From positions 2,128,856-2,192,855 of the forward strand of contig OY282374.1 of NCBI GenBank assembly GCA_958295815.1: a DNA stretch of 64,000 nucleotides. Reading direction: 5' to 3'. Positions 25,611 through 34,136 of this stretch are shown here, piece after piece; positions within the stretch are counted from its first letter, which is position 1, and each line of letters begins with the position of its first letter. The translations under genes and the position numbers were made by a program. Source of the DNA: Candidatus Poribacteria bacterium (GTDB lineage Bacteria > Poribacteria > WGA-4E > WGA-3G). The notes under the pieces are model-generated. The model did not search any database and was not told the origin of the DNA. It saw only the letters and a list, made by a program, of their open reading frames with translations.

Positions 25611-25958
25611 ATGCCGTTTTGTCCACAGTGCAGTGCTGAATACAAGTCAGATGTATTGACTTGCTCGGATTGCCAGGTACAACTCGTGCCTGAACCAATC
25701 CAGATCGAGATTACGGAATATGGGGATTGGTGCGTTGTTGAATCCGTACCAAATGAATTAGCTGCAAATATCCTCCAGGGCGTTTTGGAGGAGGAGGGTA
25801 TTCCTGTCTATTTACGCTGCCATGATGTCCCTTATCATCCCGGTGTGAAAGGCAGTCCTACACAATCTGAATGGGGTGATGTTCTTGTGCCGAATAACTT
25901 ACTTCCGCAGGCACAGAAATCCCTCAAGACCTATTTTGATTCACTACAGGAAGTTTAA
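25611..25958 (+). CDS. Zinc-ribbon protein with DUF2007-like domain
   Basis: The ATG at 25611 has AAGGAG at a good distance and gives 115 residues. CPQCSAEYKSDVLTCSDC is a four-cysteine zinc ribbon (C-x2-C, C-x2-C) at residues 4-21. The rest, ESVPNELAANILQGVLEEEG then DVLVPNNLLPQAQKSL, matches the DUF2007 'signal-transducing' domain pattern, whose function is unknown. Both parts commonly occur together in small bacterial proteins. Confidence 0.82.
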   Translation: MPFCPQCSAEYKSDVLTCSDCQVQLVPEPIQIEITEYGDWCVVESVPNELAANILQGVLEEEGIPVYLRCHDVPYHPGVKGSPTQSEWGDVLVPNNLLPQAQKSLKTYFDSLQEV

Positions 25959-25976
25959 CAATCGCAGGCAAGGTTC

Positions 25977-26186
25977 ATGAAGAAAGTGAAGCAACTCTAC
26001 CTCTTTAAAGAAGTAGAATCTCATATGCGCATAACTGACAAGATTCATGTCCGAGCACACCAGCGGCGCGATGGTAGTCACGTCAGAGAATATTGGCGAA
26101 AACGACCTATCAGGAAGGGTGGTACCCGCAAACTGCTACCTACAGCAGAAGAACAACTCTCTTTCTTGAAAAGTGAGAAAAGTTGA
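25977..26186 (+). CDS. Small basic protein of unknown function
   Basis: This is a 69-residue, strongly basic protein. Its core VRAHQRRDGSHVREYWRKRP resembles the 'Y-x-R-x-D-G-x-x-V-x-x-H-x-R' motif of small phage- or repeat-associated proteins of unknown role. AAGG lies upstream of the ATG. It follows the zinc-ribbon gene after 18 bp and could share its transcript. Coding status is likely but unproven. Confidence 0.55.
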   Translation: MKKVKQLYLFKEVESHMRITDKIHVRAHQRRDGSHVREYWRKRPIRKGGTRKLLPTAEEQLSFLKSEKS

Positions 26187-26270
26187 AAGGTTCACGCGAG
26201 AAGATACCGACGCATTATAACTTATGGCATCAAACATCTATTACGCCAAGTCTCTTCTCGGAAAAACGTT

Positions 26271-27443
26271 ATGATCCATTTTTTCCAAAGCTTGCGAGTT
26301 TCCCGTCTTCGAGTGCGTTGCTTGCAAGCGTTTACGGTTTTACTGTTTTTCATTGCGAGTCCCACACTTTTCGGTGATGTTTACCGTATCAAGAAAGGCG
26401 ATACCCTCCTTATTGCGGTCATTGGGCAACCGGAGTATACGCATTCCGTGCAAGTGCGTGAGGATGGCAAAATCAACTACTTCGGTGGTGATTTTGATGT
26501 TGCCGGACAGACAGTGGCAACGGTCAATCAGCTCATTCGCGAGTTTCTCGTCGGAGATAACCACGTCCGCAACCCTATCGTTATGGTCTCTCCGGTATTA
26601 CAGGAAAACGGGGTATTCGTTGGTGGTGCAGTAAAAGCAGCAGGACGTTATGTTATCTCGCCAGAGACGGATATTGGTTTATATCGTGCCATCACACTTG
26701 CTGGCGGTATGGCGGAGAATGCCGATCGCCAAGCCGTTCAATTAATCCGCACCGATGCCACACAGAGCGTGGAAACCTACGACCTCTCAACGAACCGACC
26801 TTACAAGAATATCAGCGTCGGCGTGAACGATCTGGTATTCGTCATGCCGTTGAGTGTTGTTGAAGTGCAAGGACAAGTCCAAACCCCCGGACAGTTTTTT
26901 ATTCGCGGCGAGATTGGCATTGAACAGGCACTCGCGCGCGCAGGCGGTCCCACCCAAGAGGCGGATCTCACTGCTCTCGTAAAGGTAGCAAAAGACGGAA
27001 CCCTCTCCGAATTTAACCGCTCTGAACAGTTCTGGAAATCCTCTGAAAGCGATATGCCTCTCTCCTCTCTCTCGGACGGCGATGTGCTGTTTGTTCCCAA
27101 TATATTCAAAGTTGAACCTATCTACGTGACGGGTTACGTCCGTAATCCAGGGGCACAGCGTGTTCGTGGACCGTTAGGAATCTCGCAAGCGATCGCTCTT
27201 GGTGGTGGGTATGACGTTTCAGCGGATCGAGAAGAAGTTCTCATCCATCGTCATGACGGTACGACCTTGGAGGTTGTCTTAAAGCCTGACCCGACTGGAA
27301 GTACGCCACAACAGCTGCCCTTACTTTATCCCGGCGACATTTTAGAGGTAAAAAAGAAGTTTGAAGTCAATTGGAGCCTCGTCACCACATTCGCGTACAT
27401 TATTATTGCTGGTGTTGGGATTATAATTCAGTTGGCGCAGTAG
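26271..27443 (+). CDS. Polysaccharide export protein with SLBB domains (Wza-like)
   Basis: The 390-residue product has an N-terminal signal sequence (AFTVLLFFIASPTLFGDVY). A polysaccharide-export domain follows (YRIKKGDTLLIAVIGQPEY, VREDGKINYFGGDF). After it come at least two SLBB domains: VFVGGAVKAAGRYVI with ITLAGGMAENADR, and IYVTGYVRNPGAQRV with IALGGGYDVS. A further VEVQGQVQTPGQFFI segment makes a probable third. The C-terminus ends in a single membrane span (FAYIIIAGVGIIIQLAQ). It would form or gate an outer-membrane channel for a capsule or exopolysaccharide. No Wzc/Wzy genes are adjacent. Confidence 0.87.
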   Translation: MIHFFQSLRVSRLRVRCLQAFTVLLFFIASPTLFGDVYRIKKGDTLLIAVIGQPEYTHSVQVREDGKINYFGGDFDVAGQTVATVNQLIREFLVGDNHVRNPIVMVSPVLQENGVFVGGAVKAAGRYVISPETDIGLYRAITLAGGMAENADRQAVQLIRTDATQSVETYDLSTNRPYKNISVGVNDLVFVMPLSVVEVQGQVQTPGQFFIRGEIGIEQALARAGGPTQEADLTALVKVAKDGTLSEFNRSEQFWKSSESDMPLSSLSDGDVLFVPNIFKVEPIYVTGYVRNPGAQRVRGPLGISQAIALGGGYDVSADREEVLIHRHDGTTLEVVLKPDPTGSTPQQLPLLYPGDILEVKKKFEVNWSLVTTFAYIIIAGVGIIIQLAQ

Positions 27444-27460
27444 GTTGTGAGGACTGAGTT

Positions 27461-27925
27461 ATGAGTACTGATAACCCACAACCCATGACCCAAAAAATCA
27501 TCTCTATACTATTCCTAACAAGCTTACTTGCTGTCTCCATATTCGTTGGTTGTGGTGGTGATGATGTGGTCGAAGCTGAGGTTGTCCCGGATCCAGTTGG
27601 GTTCGTGAGTGCAACTCCGCCAGGTGGCGATATTGCCCCGAATGCGACGCTCACGCTTACTTTCGATAATCCGCCTACGGATGTCGCTGTCAGTTATACG
27701 GATGCAAGCGGTAAGACGCATGTTATTGACACCAGCGAGGTGAGTTATATTGTAAGTCCGGCTATCGCTGCGCAGAACCCTGGTGTTACGGTTTCGGGTA
27801 GAGTGGTATTCATTAAAGGTCCCTTTCCGCCGGGTGAGATCTCACTCACAATAACTTGGGCTGACGACAGCATTACGCTTCACTATATAGTTACTGTACC
27901 CTGTTGTGGTTCTGGAGTCATCTGA
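27461..27925 (+). CDS. Small lipoprotein with Ig-like domain, unknown function
   Basis: The 154-residue product has a lipoprotein signal ending in SIFVGC. It could start at 27461 (GAGG ten bases upstream) or at the ATG 27485, which places the signal peptide first. The first eight codons lie in TTATGGG-type repeat sequence, so I mildly favour 27485. The mature part (VGFVSATPPGGDIAPNATLT onward) resembles a bacterial Ig-like/Big_5 fold, with a Cys-rich end PCCGSGV. It follows the SLBB gene by 17 bp. Confidence 0.65.
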   Translation: MSTDNPQPMTQKIISILFLTSLLAVSIFVGCGGDDVVEAEVVPDPVGFVSATPPGGDIAPNATLTLTFDNPPTDVAVSYTDASGKTHVIDTSEVSYIVSPAIAAQNPGVTVSGRVVFIKGPFPPGEISLTITWADDSITLHYIVTVPCCGSGVI

Positions 27926-27937
27926 AATGGAGTTTGT

Positions 27938-28019
27938 AAAGAATCGGGGTTAGAAACCCCTCCCACAGGTAGCAGTCAGCAGTCAGAAAGAATCGGGGTT
28001 AGAAACCCCTCCCACAAAG
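27938..28019 (+). repeat. Two hairpin units of the GGGGTTAGAAACCCC type (family C-related)
   Basis: Two nearly identical copies of AGAATCGGGGTTAGAAACCC CTCCCACA (27939-27967 and 27989-28017) flank a GTAGCAGTCAGCAGTCAG module. GGGGTT-AGA-AACCCC is a perfect hairpin. Related units occur at 31313, 50048 and 63943. Confidence 0.8.
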
Positions 28020-28043
28020 TCCTGAACAAGAATGTAATACAAG

Positions 28044-28087
28044 GAATGGATTTGATCTATTCACAGACCAAATCCAGGCATCCATTC
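28044..28087. promoter_or_regulatory. Overlapping inverted repeats upstream of the restriction-modification gene
   Basis: GAATGGAT (28044-28051) can pair with ATCCATTC (28080-28087). GGATTTG (28048-28054) can pair with CAAATCC (28069-28075). The two stems share GGAT and so exclude each other. The block ends 29 bp before the ATG. A regulatory role is inferred only. Confidence 0.35.
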
Positions 28088-28116
28088 ACAGTTACCTTGA
28101 ACAGAGAACAAACATA

Positions 28117-31100
28117 ATGTCGAACCTAAATATTAAACCTACACACAAACCTATCAAACAATACTACACCGAACTTGCGGAATATGAACGGCTTGGCGAA
28201 CAGAACGAAGGCACTGTCCGAGCAGCATTTCAAAGCCTCCTGCAACACTATTCCCGACAAGCTGATCTCACGCTCCTCTGCGAAAAATCACACTATACGC
28301 CAGAGAAAAGACGGATAACGCCTGATGGTGAAGTTATCGACACGTTTAAGTTACCCTTCGGATATTGGGAAGCAAAAGATACACAGGACGATCTCTATGT
28401 TGAGGCAGCCAAGAAATTTGCCGCTGGCTACCCCTCGAAAAACATCGTCATCCAATCCCCGACGCACGCGCTCCTCTATCAACACGGTCAACTCCAACTC
28501 GATTTGGATATCACCGAACCGAGAAACCTCGTCCACGTACTTGAGACCTTCTTCGGGTATCAGGAAGAGAATATCGCAGCGTGGCATACGGCAGTCTCAG
28601 AGTTCAGAGAGACTGTACCGGAACTCGGCGAGAAATTGACGGTGCTCATTGAAGCCGAACGCCAAAACAATACACGATTTCAGGAGGCATTCGCTAAATT
28701 CCATCAGCAGTGTCAGGCTTTAATCAATCCAAACCTATCTATCGCTGCGGTTGAGGAGATGCTCATCCAACACCTACTCACAGAACGCATCTTCCGCACC
28801 GTTTTTAACAACCCCGACTTCACACGCCGCAACATCATCGCACGCGAAATCGAGAACGTCATCGACGCTCTCACCTCACAGACCTTTGACCGCAACGAAT
28901 TCCTACGTAGTTTAGACCCTTTCTATCTTGCGATTGAACAGACCGCTGCTACGATTACCGACTTCTCGCAAAAACAGGGATTCCTCAACACCGTCTATGA
29001 GCAGTTCTTTCAGGGTTTTTCTGTCAAGGTCGCAGACACACACGGCATCGTCTATACACCGCAACCGATTGTCGATTTCATGGTGAAGAGCGTTGAACAT
29101 ATCCTCAATACCGAGTTCAATCGTTCCCTTTCTGATACGGGTGTGAATATCATTGACCCGTTTGTTGGTACCGGTAACTTCATCGTCCGCATCATGCAGG
29201 AACTCGATCCGATCTCGTTAGAGCGCAAATACACCGCCGACCCACCAGAACTCCAGTGTAACGAGGTAATGCTCCTACCCTACTACATCGCCAGTCTGAA
29301 CATAGAGCACGAGTTTTACAATGCAACGAACCGCTATATCCCGTACGAAGGTTTGTGTCTGGTGGATACCTTTGAGTTGGCGGAGGAGCGGGAGCAGTTG
29401 GAGATGTTCACCCCCGACAACACTGCACGCGTCGAGAAACAGAAAGACTCCGAGATGTTTGTGGTTATTGGTAATCCCCCTTACAATGTCGGGCAAGTTA
29501 ATGAGAACGATAACAATAGAAACCGGAAATACGAGACAATGGACAAACGGGTGCGGGATACGTACGCCAAAGACTCCAAAGCAACGCTCAGAACCGCACT
29601 CTCTGATCCCTATGTCAAAGCAATTCGGTGGGCATCGGATAGGATAGGAGAGGAAGGTGTTGTCGCTTTTGTAACGAACAACGGATTTCTCGACGGTGTT
29701 GCATTTGATGGGATGCGAAAACATCTCACTGAAAATTTTGATGCTATTTATATTCTGGATTTGGGTGGGAATGTCCGTAAGAATCCGAAGTTATCAGGCA
29801 CAACTCACAATGTTTTTGGGATTCAAGTTGGGGTAAGTATTAATTTTCTTATCAAGAAGACTGGTGACACAAATTCGCTAACTCAAATCTCTTACACTTG
29901 TGTTGATGAATTTTGGCGAAAAGAAGACAAGTATAACTACCTTGATTCAAATCAGTATTATCAAAATATTGAGTGGCTGTGGATAACCCCTGACAACCGA
30001 AATACATGGCTTACTGAAGGACTCCATGAAGAGTTTGATACCTATATCCCGATGGGAAGTAAGAAAGCAAAAGCAAGCAGAGGTGAGGCTATAAACGTAA
30101 TTTTCAAAACCTACAGTCTCGGTGTCAACACAAGCCGTGACGCATGGGCATACAACTTTAGCCAAGATACTCTTACTCATAATATGGGCAGGATGATCGA
30201 AACTTATAATACGGAAGTTGTTCGGTGGCAACAACAAAAGGATCGAGATGCTAACCTTGATGATTTTGTGCTTGCTGATGATGAGAGAATTAAGTGGAGT
30301 CGAAACTTAAAACGGGAGTTGAAGCGAAACAAGATCGCTGAATATGCTGAACACAAAATCAGAAAATCCCTTTATCGTCCTTTCACAGAATCTTATCTGT
30401 TTTTTGATTCCATTATGAATGATGAGGTATCCCACTTCCCCTACATTTTCCCGACACCGGAAACTGCAAATGAGAATCGCGTGATTTGTGTTGGAGGTTA
30501 TGGTCGAAAAGAATTTGCTGTTATGATGAGTATATCTATTCCTAATTTGAATTTCTATGCTGATCCACAACAATCTTTCCCATTCTACACCTACGACGAG
30601 GATGGATCAAACCGTAAAGAAAACATCACCGATTGGGCATTAGAACATTTCCGCACGCACTACCAAGACGACACCATCACCAAGTGGGATATATTCCATT
30701 ATAACTACGGACTTTTACATCATTCGGACTATCGCGAGAAATACGAGGCGAATCTCAAGCGCGATCTGCCGCATATACCCTACGCCAAAGACTTCTGGCG
30801 GTTCGCTAATGCAGGCGAGCGGTTAGCAGACCTACACGTCAAATACGAATCCCAACCTGAATACAGCGATCTCAAGTTCATCCAGAACCCCGATCTATCC
30901 CTCGATTGGCGCGTCGAGAAGATGCGGCTTTCCAAAGACAAAACCCAAATTTTTTACAACGACTTCCTTACAATAGATGGCATTCCCCCGCAAGTCTTTG
31001 ACTACCGTCTCGGTAACCGTTCCGCTCTGGAATGGGTGATAGATCAGTATCGCGTGAAGATCGACAAACGGAGTGGGATCGTCAACGATCCAAACCGTGC

Positions 31101-31197
31101 CGACGACCCACAATACATCGTCAAGTTGATTGGACAGGTTATTACGGTGAGTTTGGAGACAGTGGATGTTGTGGAGAAGATGCCGGAATGGTTATAA
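28117..31197 (+). CDS. Type ISP-like restriction-modification enzyme (single-chain nuclease-methyltransferase)
   Basis: This 1026-residue protein combines an N-terminal nuclease-like region with GYWEAKD at 82-88 (an E-x-K element) and a gamma-type N6-adenine methyltransferase. The methyltransferase has IDPFVGTGNF (AdoMet motif I, about 344-353) and NPPYN (motif IV, about 453-457). The long C-terminal part (500-1026), with IRKSLYRPF, would recognise the DNA target. I see no helicase motifs, so it lacks the translocase of true type ISP enzymes and is organised like a type IIG enzyme. No separate restriction gene is needed. The stop codon TAA lies within a TTATAAG repeat that begins at its 3' end. 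Confidence 0.85.
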   Translation: MSNLNIKPTHKPIKQYYTELAEYERLGEQNEGTVRAAFQSLLQHYSRQADLTLLCEKSHYTPEKRRITPDGEVIDTFKLPFGYWEAKDTQDDLYVEAAKKFAAGYPSKNIVIQSPTHALLYQHGQLQLDLDITEPRNLVHVLETFFGYQEENIAAWHTAVSEFRETVPELGEKLTVLIEAERQNNTRFQEAFAKFHQQCQALINPNLSIAAVEEMLIQHLLTERIFRTVFNNPDFTRRNIIAREIENVIDALTSQTFDRNEFLRSLDPFYLAIEQTAATITDFSQKQGFLNTVYEQFFQGFSVKVADTHGIVYTPQPIVDFMVKSVEHILNTEFNRSLSDTGVNIIDPFVGTGNFIVRIMQELDPISLERKYTADPPELQCNEVMLLPYYIASLNIEHEFYNATNRYIPYEGLCLVDTFELAEEREQLEMFTPDNTARVEKQKDSEMFVVIGNPPYNVGQVNENDNNRNRKYETMDKRVRDTYAKDSKATLRTALSDPYVKAIRWASDRIGEEGVVAFVTNNGFLDGVAFDGMRKHLTENFDAIYILDLGGNVRKNPKLSGTTHNVFGIQVGVSINFLIKKTGDTNSLTQISYTCVDEFWRKEDKYNYLDSNQYYQNIEWLWITPDNRNTWLTEGLHEEFDTYIPMGSKKAKASRGEAINVIFKTYSLGVNTSRDAWAYNFSQDTLTHNMGRMIETYNTEVVRWQQQKDRDANLDDFVLADDERIKWSRNLKRELKRNKIAEYAEHKIRKSLYRPFTESYLFFDSIMNDEVSHFPYIFPTPETANENRVICVGGYGRKEFAVMMSISIPNLNFYADPQQSFPFYTYDEDGSNRKENITDWALEHFRTHYQDDTITKWDIFHYNYGLLHHSDYREKYEANLKRDLPHIPYAKDFWRFANAGERLADLHVKYESQPEYSDLKFIQNPDLSLDWRVEKMRLSKDKTQIFYNDFLTIDGIPPQVFDYRLGNRSALEWVIDQYRVKIDKRSGIVNDPNRADDPQYIVKLIGQVITVSLETVDVVEKMPEWL

Positions 31198-31274
31198 GTT
31201 ATAAGTTATAGGTTATAAGTTAAGATTTGTGGCAGTTGACCGGGTTTTGCCTGAAACAAGACTCTTTTGGGTTA
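31192..31274. repeat. TTATAAG-type composite repeat (family A)
   Basis: TTATAAGTTATAAGTTATAG and TTAAGATTTGTGGCAGTTGA match the left part of the composite at 61347-61462. It supplies the last codon and stop of the preceding gene. Its right end merges into the family E element. Confidence 0.75.
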
Positions 31275-31395
31275 TATAGTAAAGCCCATAATTACCTATA
31301 CACTTATAGAAGGCGCGGTTAGAAACCCCGCCAGCGAATGAGAGGGTTGTTGTTACGTGAAGTGTTCACATATTTTTGGACTTTACTATAACCAG
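31275..31395. repeat. MITE-like element (family E), copy 1
   Basis: The block is bounded by inverted TATAGTAAAGCCC / GGACTTTACTATA. It encloses GTTAGAAACCCCGCCAGCGA and a segment through CACATATTTTTGGACTTTAC, which recurs at 50049-50128 with few differences. No reading frame is present. Confidence 0.7.
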
Positions 31396-31431
31396 TACAT
31401 ATAACCATAAACTTATACCCAATAGCCACTT

Positions 31432-31474
31432 ATCCTGCCAATCCTTGAATCCTGTAAATCCTGGTTCAGACAAC
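31432..31474 (-). repeat. GGATT-rich repeat (family B)
   Basis: A reverse-oriented unit (CCTTGAATCCTGTAAATCCT core) just upstream of the promoter of the second AAA-nuclease gene. Confidence 0.8.
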
Positions 31475-31493
31475 TAATCAACAACGATACCCT

Positions 31494-31522
31494 TTGACTT
31501 CCAGACTGCGATGTGATATACT
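31494..31522 (+). promoter_or_regulatory. Promoter for the second AAA-nuclease gene
   Basis: TTGACT (31494-31499) and TATACT (31517-31522) are 17 bp apart; the leader is about 20 nt and includes AGGAAGAG before the ATG. Confidence 0.7.
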
Positions 31523-31551
31523 AAATTGAACCTTAGCGATAGGAAGAGCAA

Positions 31552-33195
31552 ATGAGACGTTTCGGAACTCAAGGGCGTGTATATCCCAATAAACATTACG
31601 TTGTCCCTCGTACCGAGGAGATCGCCGATTTTATCAACCGCGTTAAAGAGGGTCGTTATATCGTCCTCTTCGCGCCGCGACAGACCGGCAAGACAACATT
31701 TTTTCGTTTGGCACTTGAGATTCTCACTACCCAAGATACAACCTATTTCCCAATACAACTGAATTTTGAGGAATACGAAGAATACGCCGCTGTCGATTTT
31801 TATGCTTCCCTCTGTCGAGAGATTAAAAAAGAAATTAAAAGAGTCTTTCAGAAACACAAAGAGGTACCCGCTGACGTATTAGAGCGATTCTTGGCGAATG
31901 CGAGGGTAAATGATCATGTGTCAATGCGGGAGTTCTTTGAAGAGTTTGCTGAGCTTCTCTCCGATCATCATAATAAGTGGGCGCGGGTTGTCCTCATCGC
32001 TGACGAATTTGATGCGATCCCTCGATCAGCTATCAAAGGCTTTCTGCGTTCGCTTCGGCGTATCTACTTGTCTGACGATGTGCGATGTCCGCATAGTGTT
32101 GGTATCGTCGGGGTTAAGGGTATTACGCAGCTCAACTATGACCGCTCTATCTCTCCGTTTAATATCCAAGATGAGTTCAACTTACCGAACTTCACACTTG
32201 AACAGGTGCAAGAACTGCTTGGGCAGTATACAGACGAAGTCGGACAAGCCTTCGTCCCTGAGGTTATCGAATCTATTCATAAACAGACCGCGGGGCAACC
32301 AGTCCTTGTCAACCGATTTGCCCAGATTCTTACGGAGGAGTTAGACATTGCGAAAACCGAAACGATCTCGATGACCCATTTTACTGAAGCACATGCGCAA
32401 CTTCTGCAGGAGCCAAACACTAATATCAACCATCTCACAACCAATATCCGCAGAAATCCACGCTTTGAAAGTGTACTGATGCGAATTATGGCACGTGATG
32501 AAGGGGTAGATTTCAATCTGGATGATGACATCATCAGTGAACTCGCGACGTATGGTGTGATTAAAAAAAGTGCTGACGGTATGTGTGAGATTCTCAATCC
32601 GATTTATCTCTACCGTATTATGAGGACATTCAAGCCAGTTGTAAATGGATTGGAGCACGAATACTTTCCAGAAGACACCGAAGATCCAATCTCTGGTTAC
32701 CTCACATCTACGGGGCAGATTGAATTGGAGGCGTTACTTGATAACTTCCAAGATTTCATCGCACGGGCAGGGTTCAGGATTCTACAGGTGCCAGATACAC
32801 CACAAGAATCGGTGGGACGACACCTTCTACTCGCATATCTCGACGCGTTTGTGAAACGTATCGGTGGCGTGATGCACATTGAAGTACAAACAGGACGAGG
32901 TAGAATGGATCTCCTTATCACCCATAATCAGCGAAAATACATCGTTGAGACAAAAGTTTGGAGAGGTGATAACCGCTACCAATCAGGCAAAAAGCAACTT
33001 GCAGCGTATCTAAAGTTGGAAGGCACCGTTGAAGGATATTATGTCGTTTTTGATCATCGACAAAACCCGGAACCTCGTGTGGAAACGGAGACTGTTGATG
33101 GTGTATCAATTCGAAGTTATGTCATTCCTGTGGTGCAAGAGGTACCCTCAAGCACGCTCGAAGAAAAAGCAAAAAATACTTTCATAATTAGGTAA
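31552..33195 (+). CDS. AAA-like ATPase fused to PD-(D/E)XK nuclease domain (copy 2)
   Basis: The 547-residue protein is clearly related to the one at 15602-17203 along its whole length. It has YIVLFAPRQTGKTTFFRL (Walker A), VVLIADEFDAIP (Walker B, with Ala where copy 1 has Ile), then HIEVQTGRGRMDLLI and YIVETKVW (nuclease core). The C-terminus is about 14 residues longer. It lies 354 bp after the restriction-modification gene with its own promoter, and 8 bp ahead of a PorV-like gene, with which it is probably cotranscribed. Function is unproven; defence or DNA processing is inferred from context. Confidence 0.85.
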   Translation: MRRFGTQGRVYPNKHYVVPRTEEIADFINRVKEGRYIVLFAPRQTGKTTFFRLALEILTTQDTTYFPIQLNFEEYEEYAAVDFYASLCREIKKEIKRVFQKHKEVPADVLERFLANARVNDHVSMREFFEEFAELLSDHHNKWARVVLIADEFDAIPRSAIKGFLRSLRRIYLSDDVRCPHSVGIVGVKGITQLNYDRSISPFNIQDEFNLPNFTLEQVQELLGQYTDEVGQAFVPEVIESIHKQTAGQPVLVNRFAQILTEELDIAKTETISMTHFTEAHAQLLQEPNTNINHLTTNIRRNPRFESVLMRIMARDEGVDFNLDDDIISELATYGVIKKSADGMCEILNPIYLYRIMRTFKPVVNGLEHEYFPEDTEDPISGYLTSTGQIELEALLDNFQDFIARAGFRILQVPDTPQESVGRHLLLAYLDAFVKRIGGVMHIEVQTGRGRMDLLITHNQRKYIVETKVWRGDNRYQSGKKQLAAYLKLEGTVEGYYVVFDHRQNPEPRVETETVDGVSIRSYVIPVVQEVPSSTLEEKAKNTFIIR

Positions 33196-33203
33196 AACAC
33201 TTT

Positions 33204-34136
33204 ATGAACCGGCACTTTATATATAGCTTCATCGCAATTTTCATACTCATATCTATACCGGCAGCGGCGGATAGTTCAGACATACACCAAAATGCTGGCA
33301 CCCGTGCTATGACATTCCTCAAAATCGGGGTCGGTGCTGAGGCGATGGGTATGGGGGAATCCCAAGTCGCTGCGACGGATGACCTCTACGCATCATACTG
33401 GAATCCCGCGGGTCTTACCAAACTCCAAAAGCCACAACTCGCACTCATGCATAACGAATGGTTCGCCGGAATCAATCATGAATTCGTTGGGTTCGCACTT
33501 CCGATTGAGAGTGTTGGGACTATTGGTGTGAGTTCAAGTTTCCTGTCTTTTGGTGAATTGCAAGGACGGGACAGAGAGGGGAATGAAACAAGTATCTTCC
33601 GTCCTTATGATCTGGCGTTGATTCTCTCGTATGCACGCAGCTTTGGGAGTGCGCTCGCTTTCGGGACAAACGCGAAATTCCTGCGCGAGCAGATTGCTGA
33701 CGAGAGTGGGACGGGTATCGCATTCGATTTTGGTGCGTTATACACCTTTCAAGAGATGCCGCTCGCCATAGGATTCAACGCACAGCACCTCGGACCGAGG
33801 GTGCAGTTTATCGAAGAGGCGTTTGGTCTTCCTGTTACTTTTAGGTTGGGGGTTGCTTACAAACTCTGGAATGATGCCTTCATGCTGACCACGGACATCA
33901 TCCGTCCATCCGACAACCATATTGCGGCTGCAGTCGGCGCGGAATACACGATAGGCAACATCTTGCATCTCCGTACCGGCTACAAGTACCAGCTCGGCGG
34001 CAACGATTTAGGGGCGATCTCTGGGCTTGCCGGTGGTTTCGGGTTGACGCTTCTGAGGTTCCAACTCGATTACGCGCTCGTCCCATTCGGTGTTCTCGGA
34101 CTAACGCATCGTTTTTCGTTAGTTGCCAATTTTTAG
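33204..34136 (+). CDS. PorV/UPF0164-like outer-membrane beta-barrel protein
   Basis: The 310-residue product has a signal peptide (FIAIFILISIPAAADSS). It then carries the same opening as the first PorV-like protein: GVGAEAMGMGESQVAATDD and SYWNPAGLTKLQKPQLALMH. The rest is beta-rich, with alternating hydrophobic strands and a C-terminal Phe (SLVANF) as in outer-membrane barrels. It is 8 bp downstream of the AAA-nuclease gene, and its end overlaps the convergent amidotransferase gene by 4 bp. Possible roles are secretion cofactor or lipid/ligand transport, which cannot be decided here. Confidence 0.8.
   Translation: MNRHFIYSFIAIFILISIPAAADSSDIHQNAGTRAMTFLKIGVGAEAMGMGESQVAATDDLYASYWNPAGLTKLQKPQLALMHNEWFAGINHEFVGFALPIESVGTIGVSSSFLSFGELQGRDREGNETSIFRPYDLALILSYARSFGSALAFGTNAKFLREQIADESGTGIAFDFGALYTFQEMPLAIGFNAQHLGPRVQFIEEAFGLPVTFRLGVAYKLWNDAFMLTTDIIRPSDNHIAAAVGAEYTIGNILHLRTGYKYQLGGNDLGAISGLAGGFGLTLLRFQLDYALVPFGVLGLTHRFSLVANF

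Noticed and set aside
27961..28019. Rho-independent terminators in GGGGTTAGAAACCCC hairpins
   Set aside because: The hairpins recur as scattered repeat units and lack a T run, so they are better read as repeats.
19769..34136. A complete type IX secretion locus
   Set aside because: Only PorV-like barrels are present, and the shared tails are much shorter than known type IX signals.
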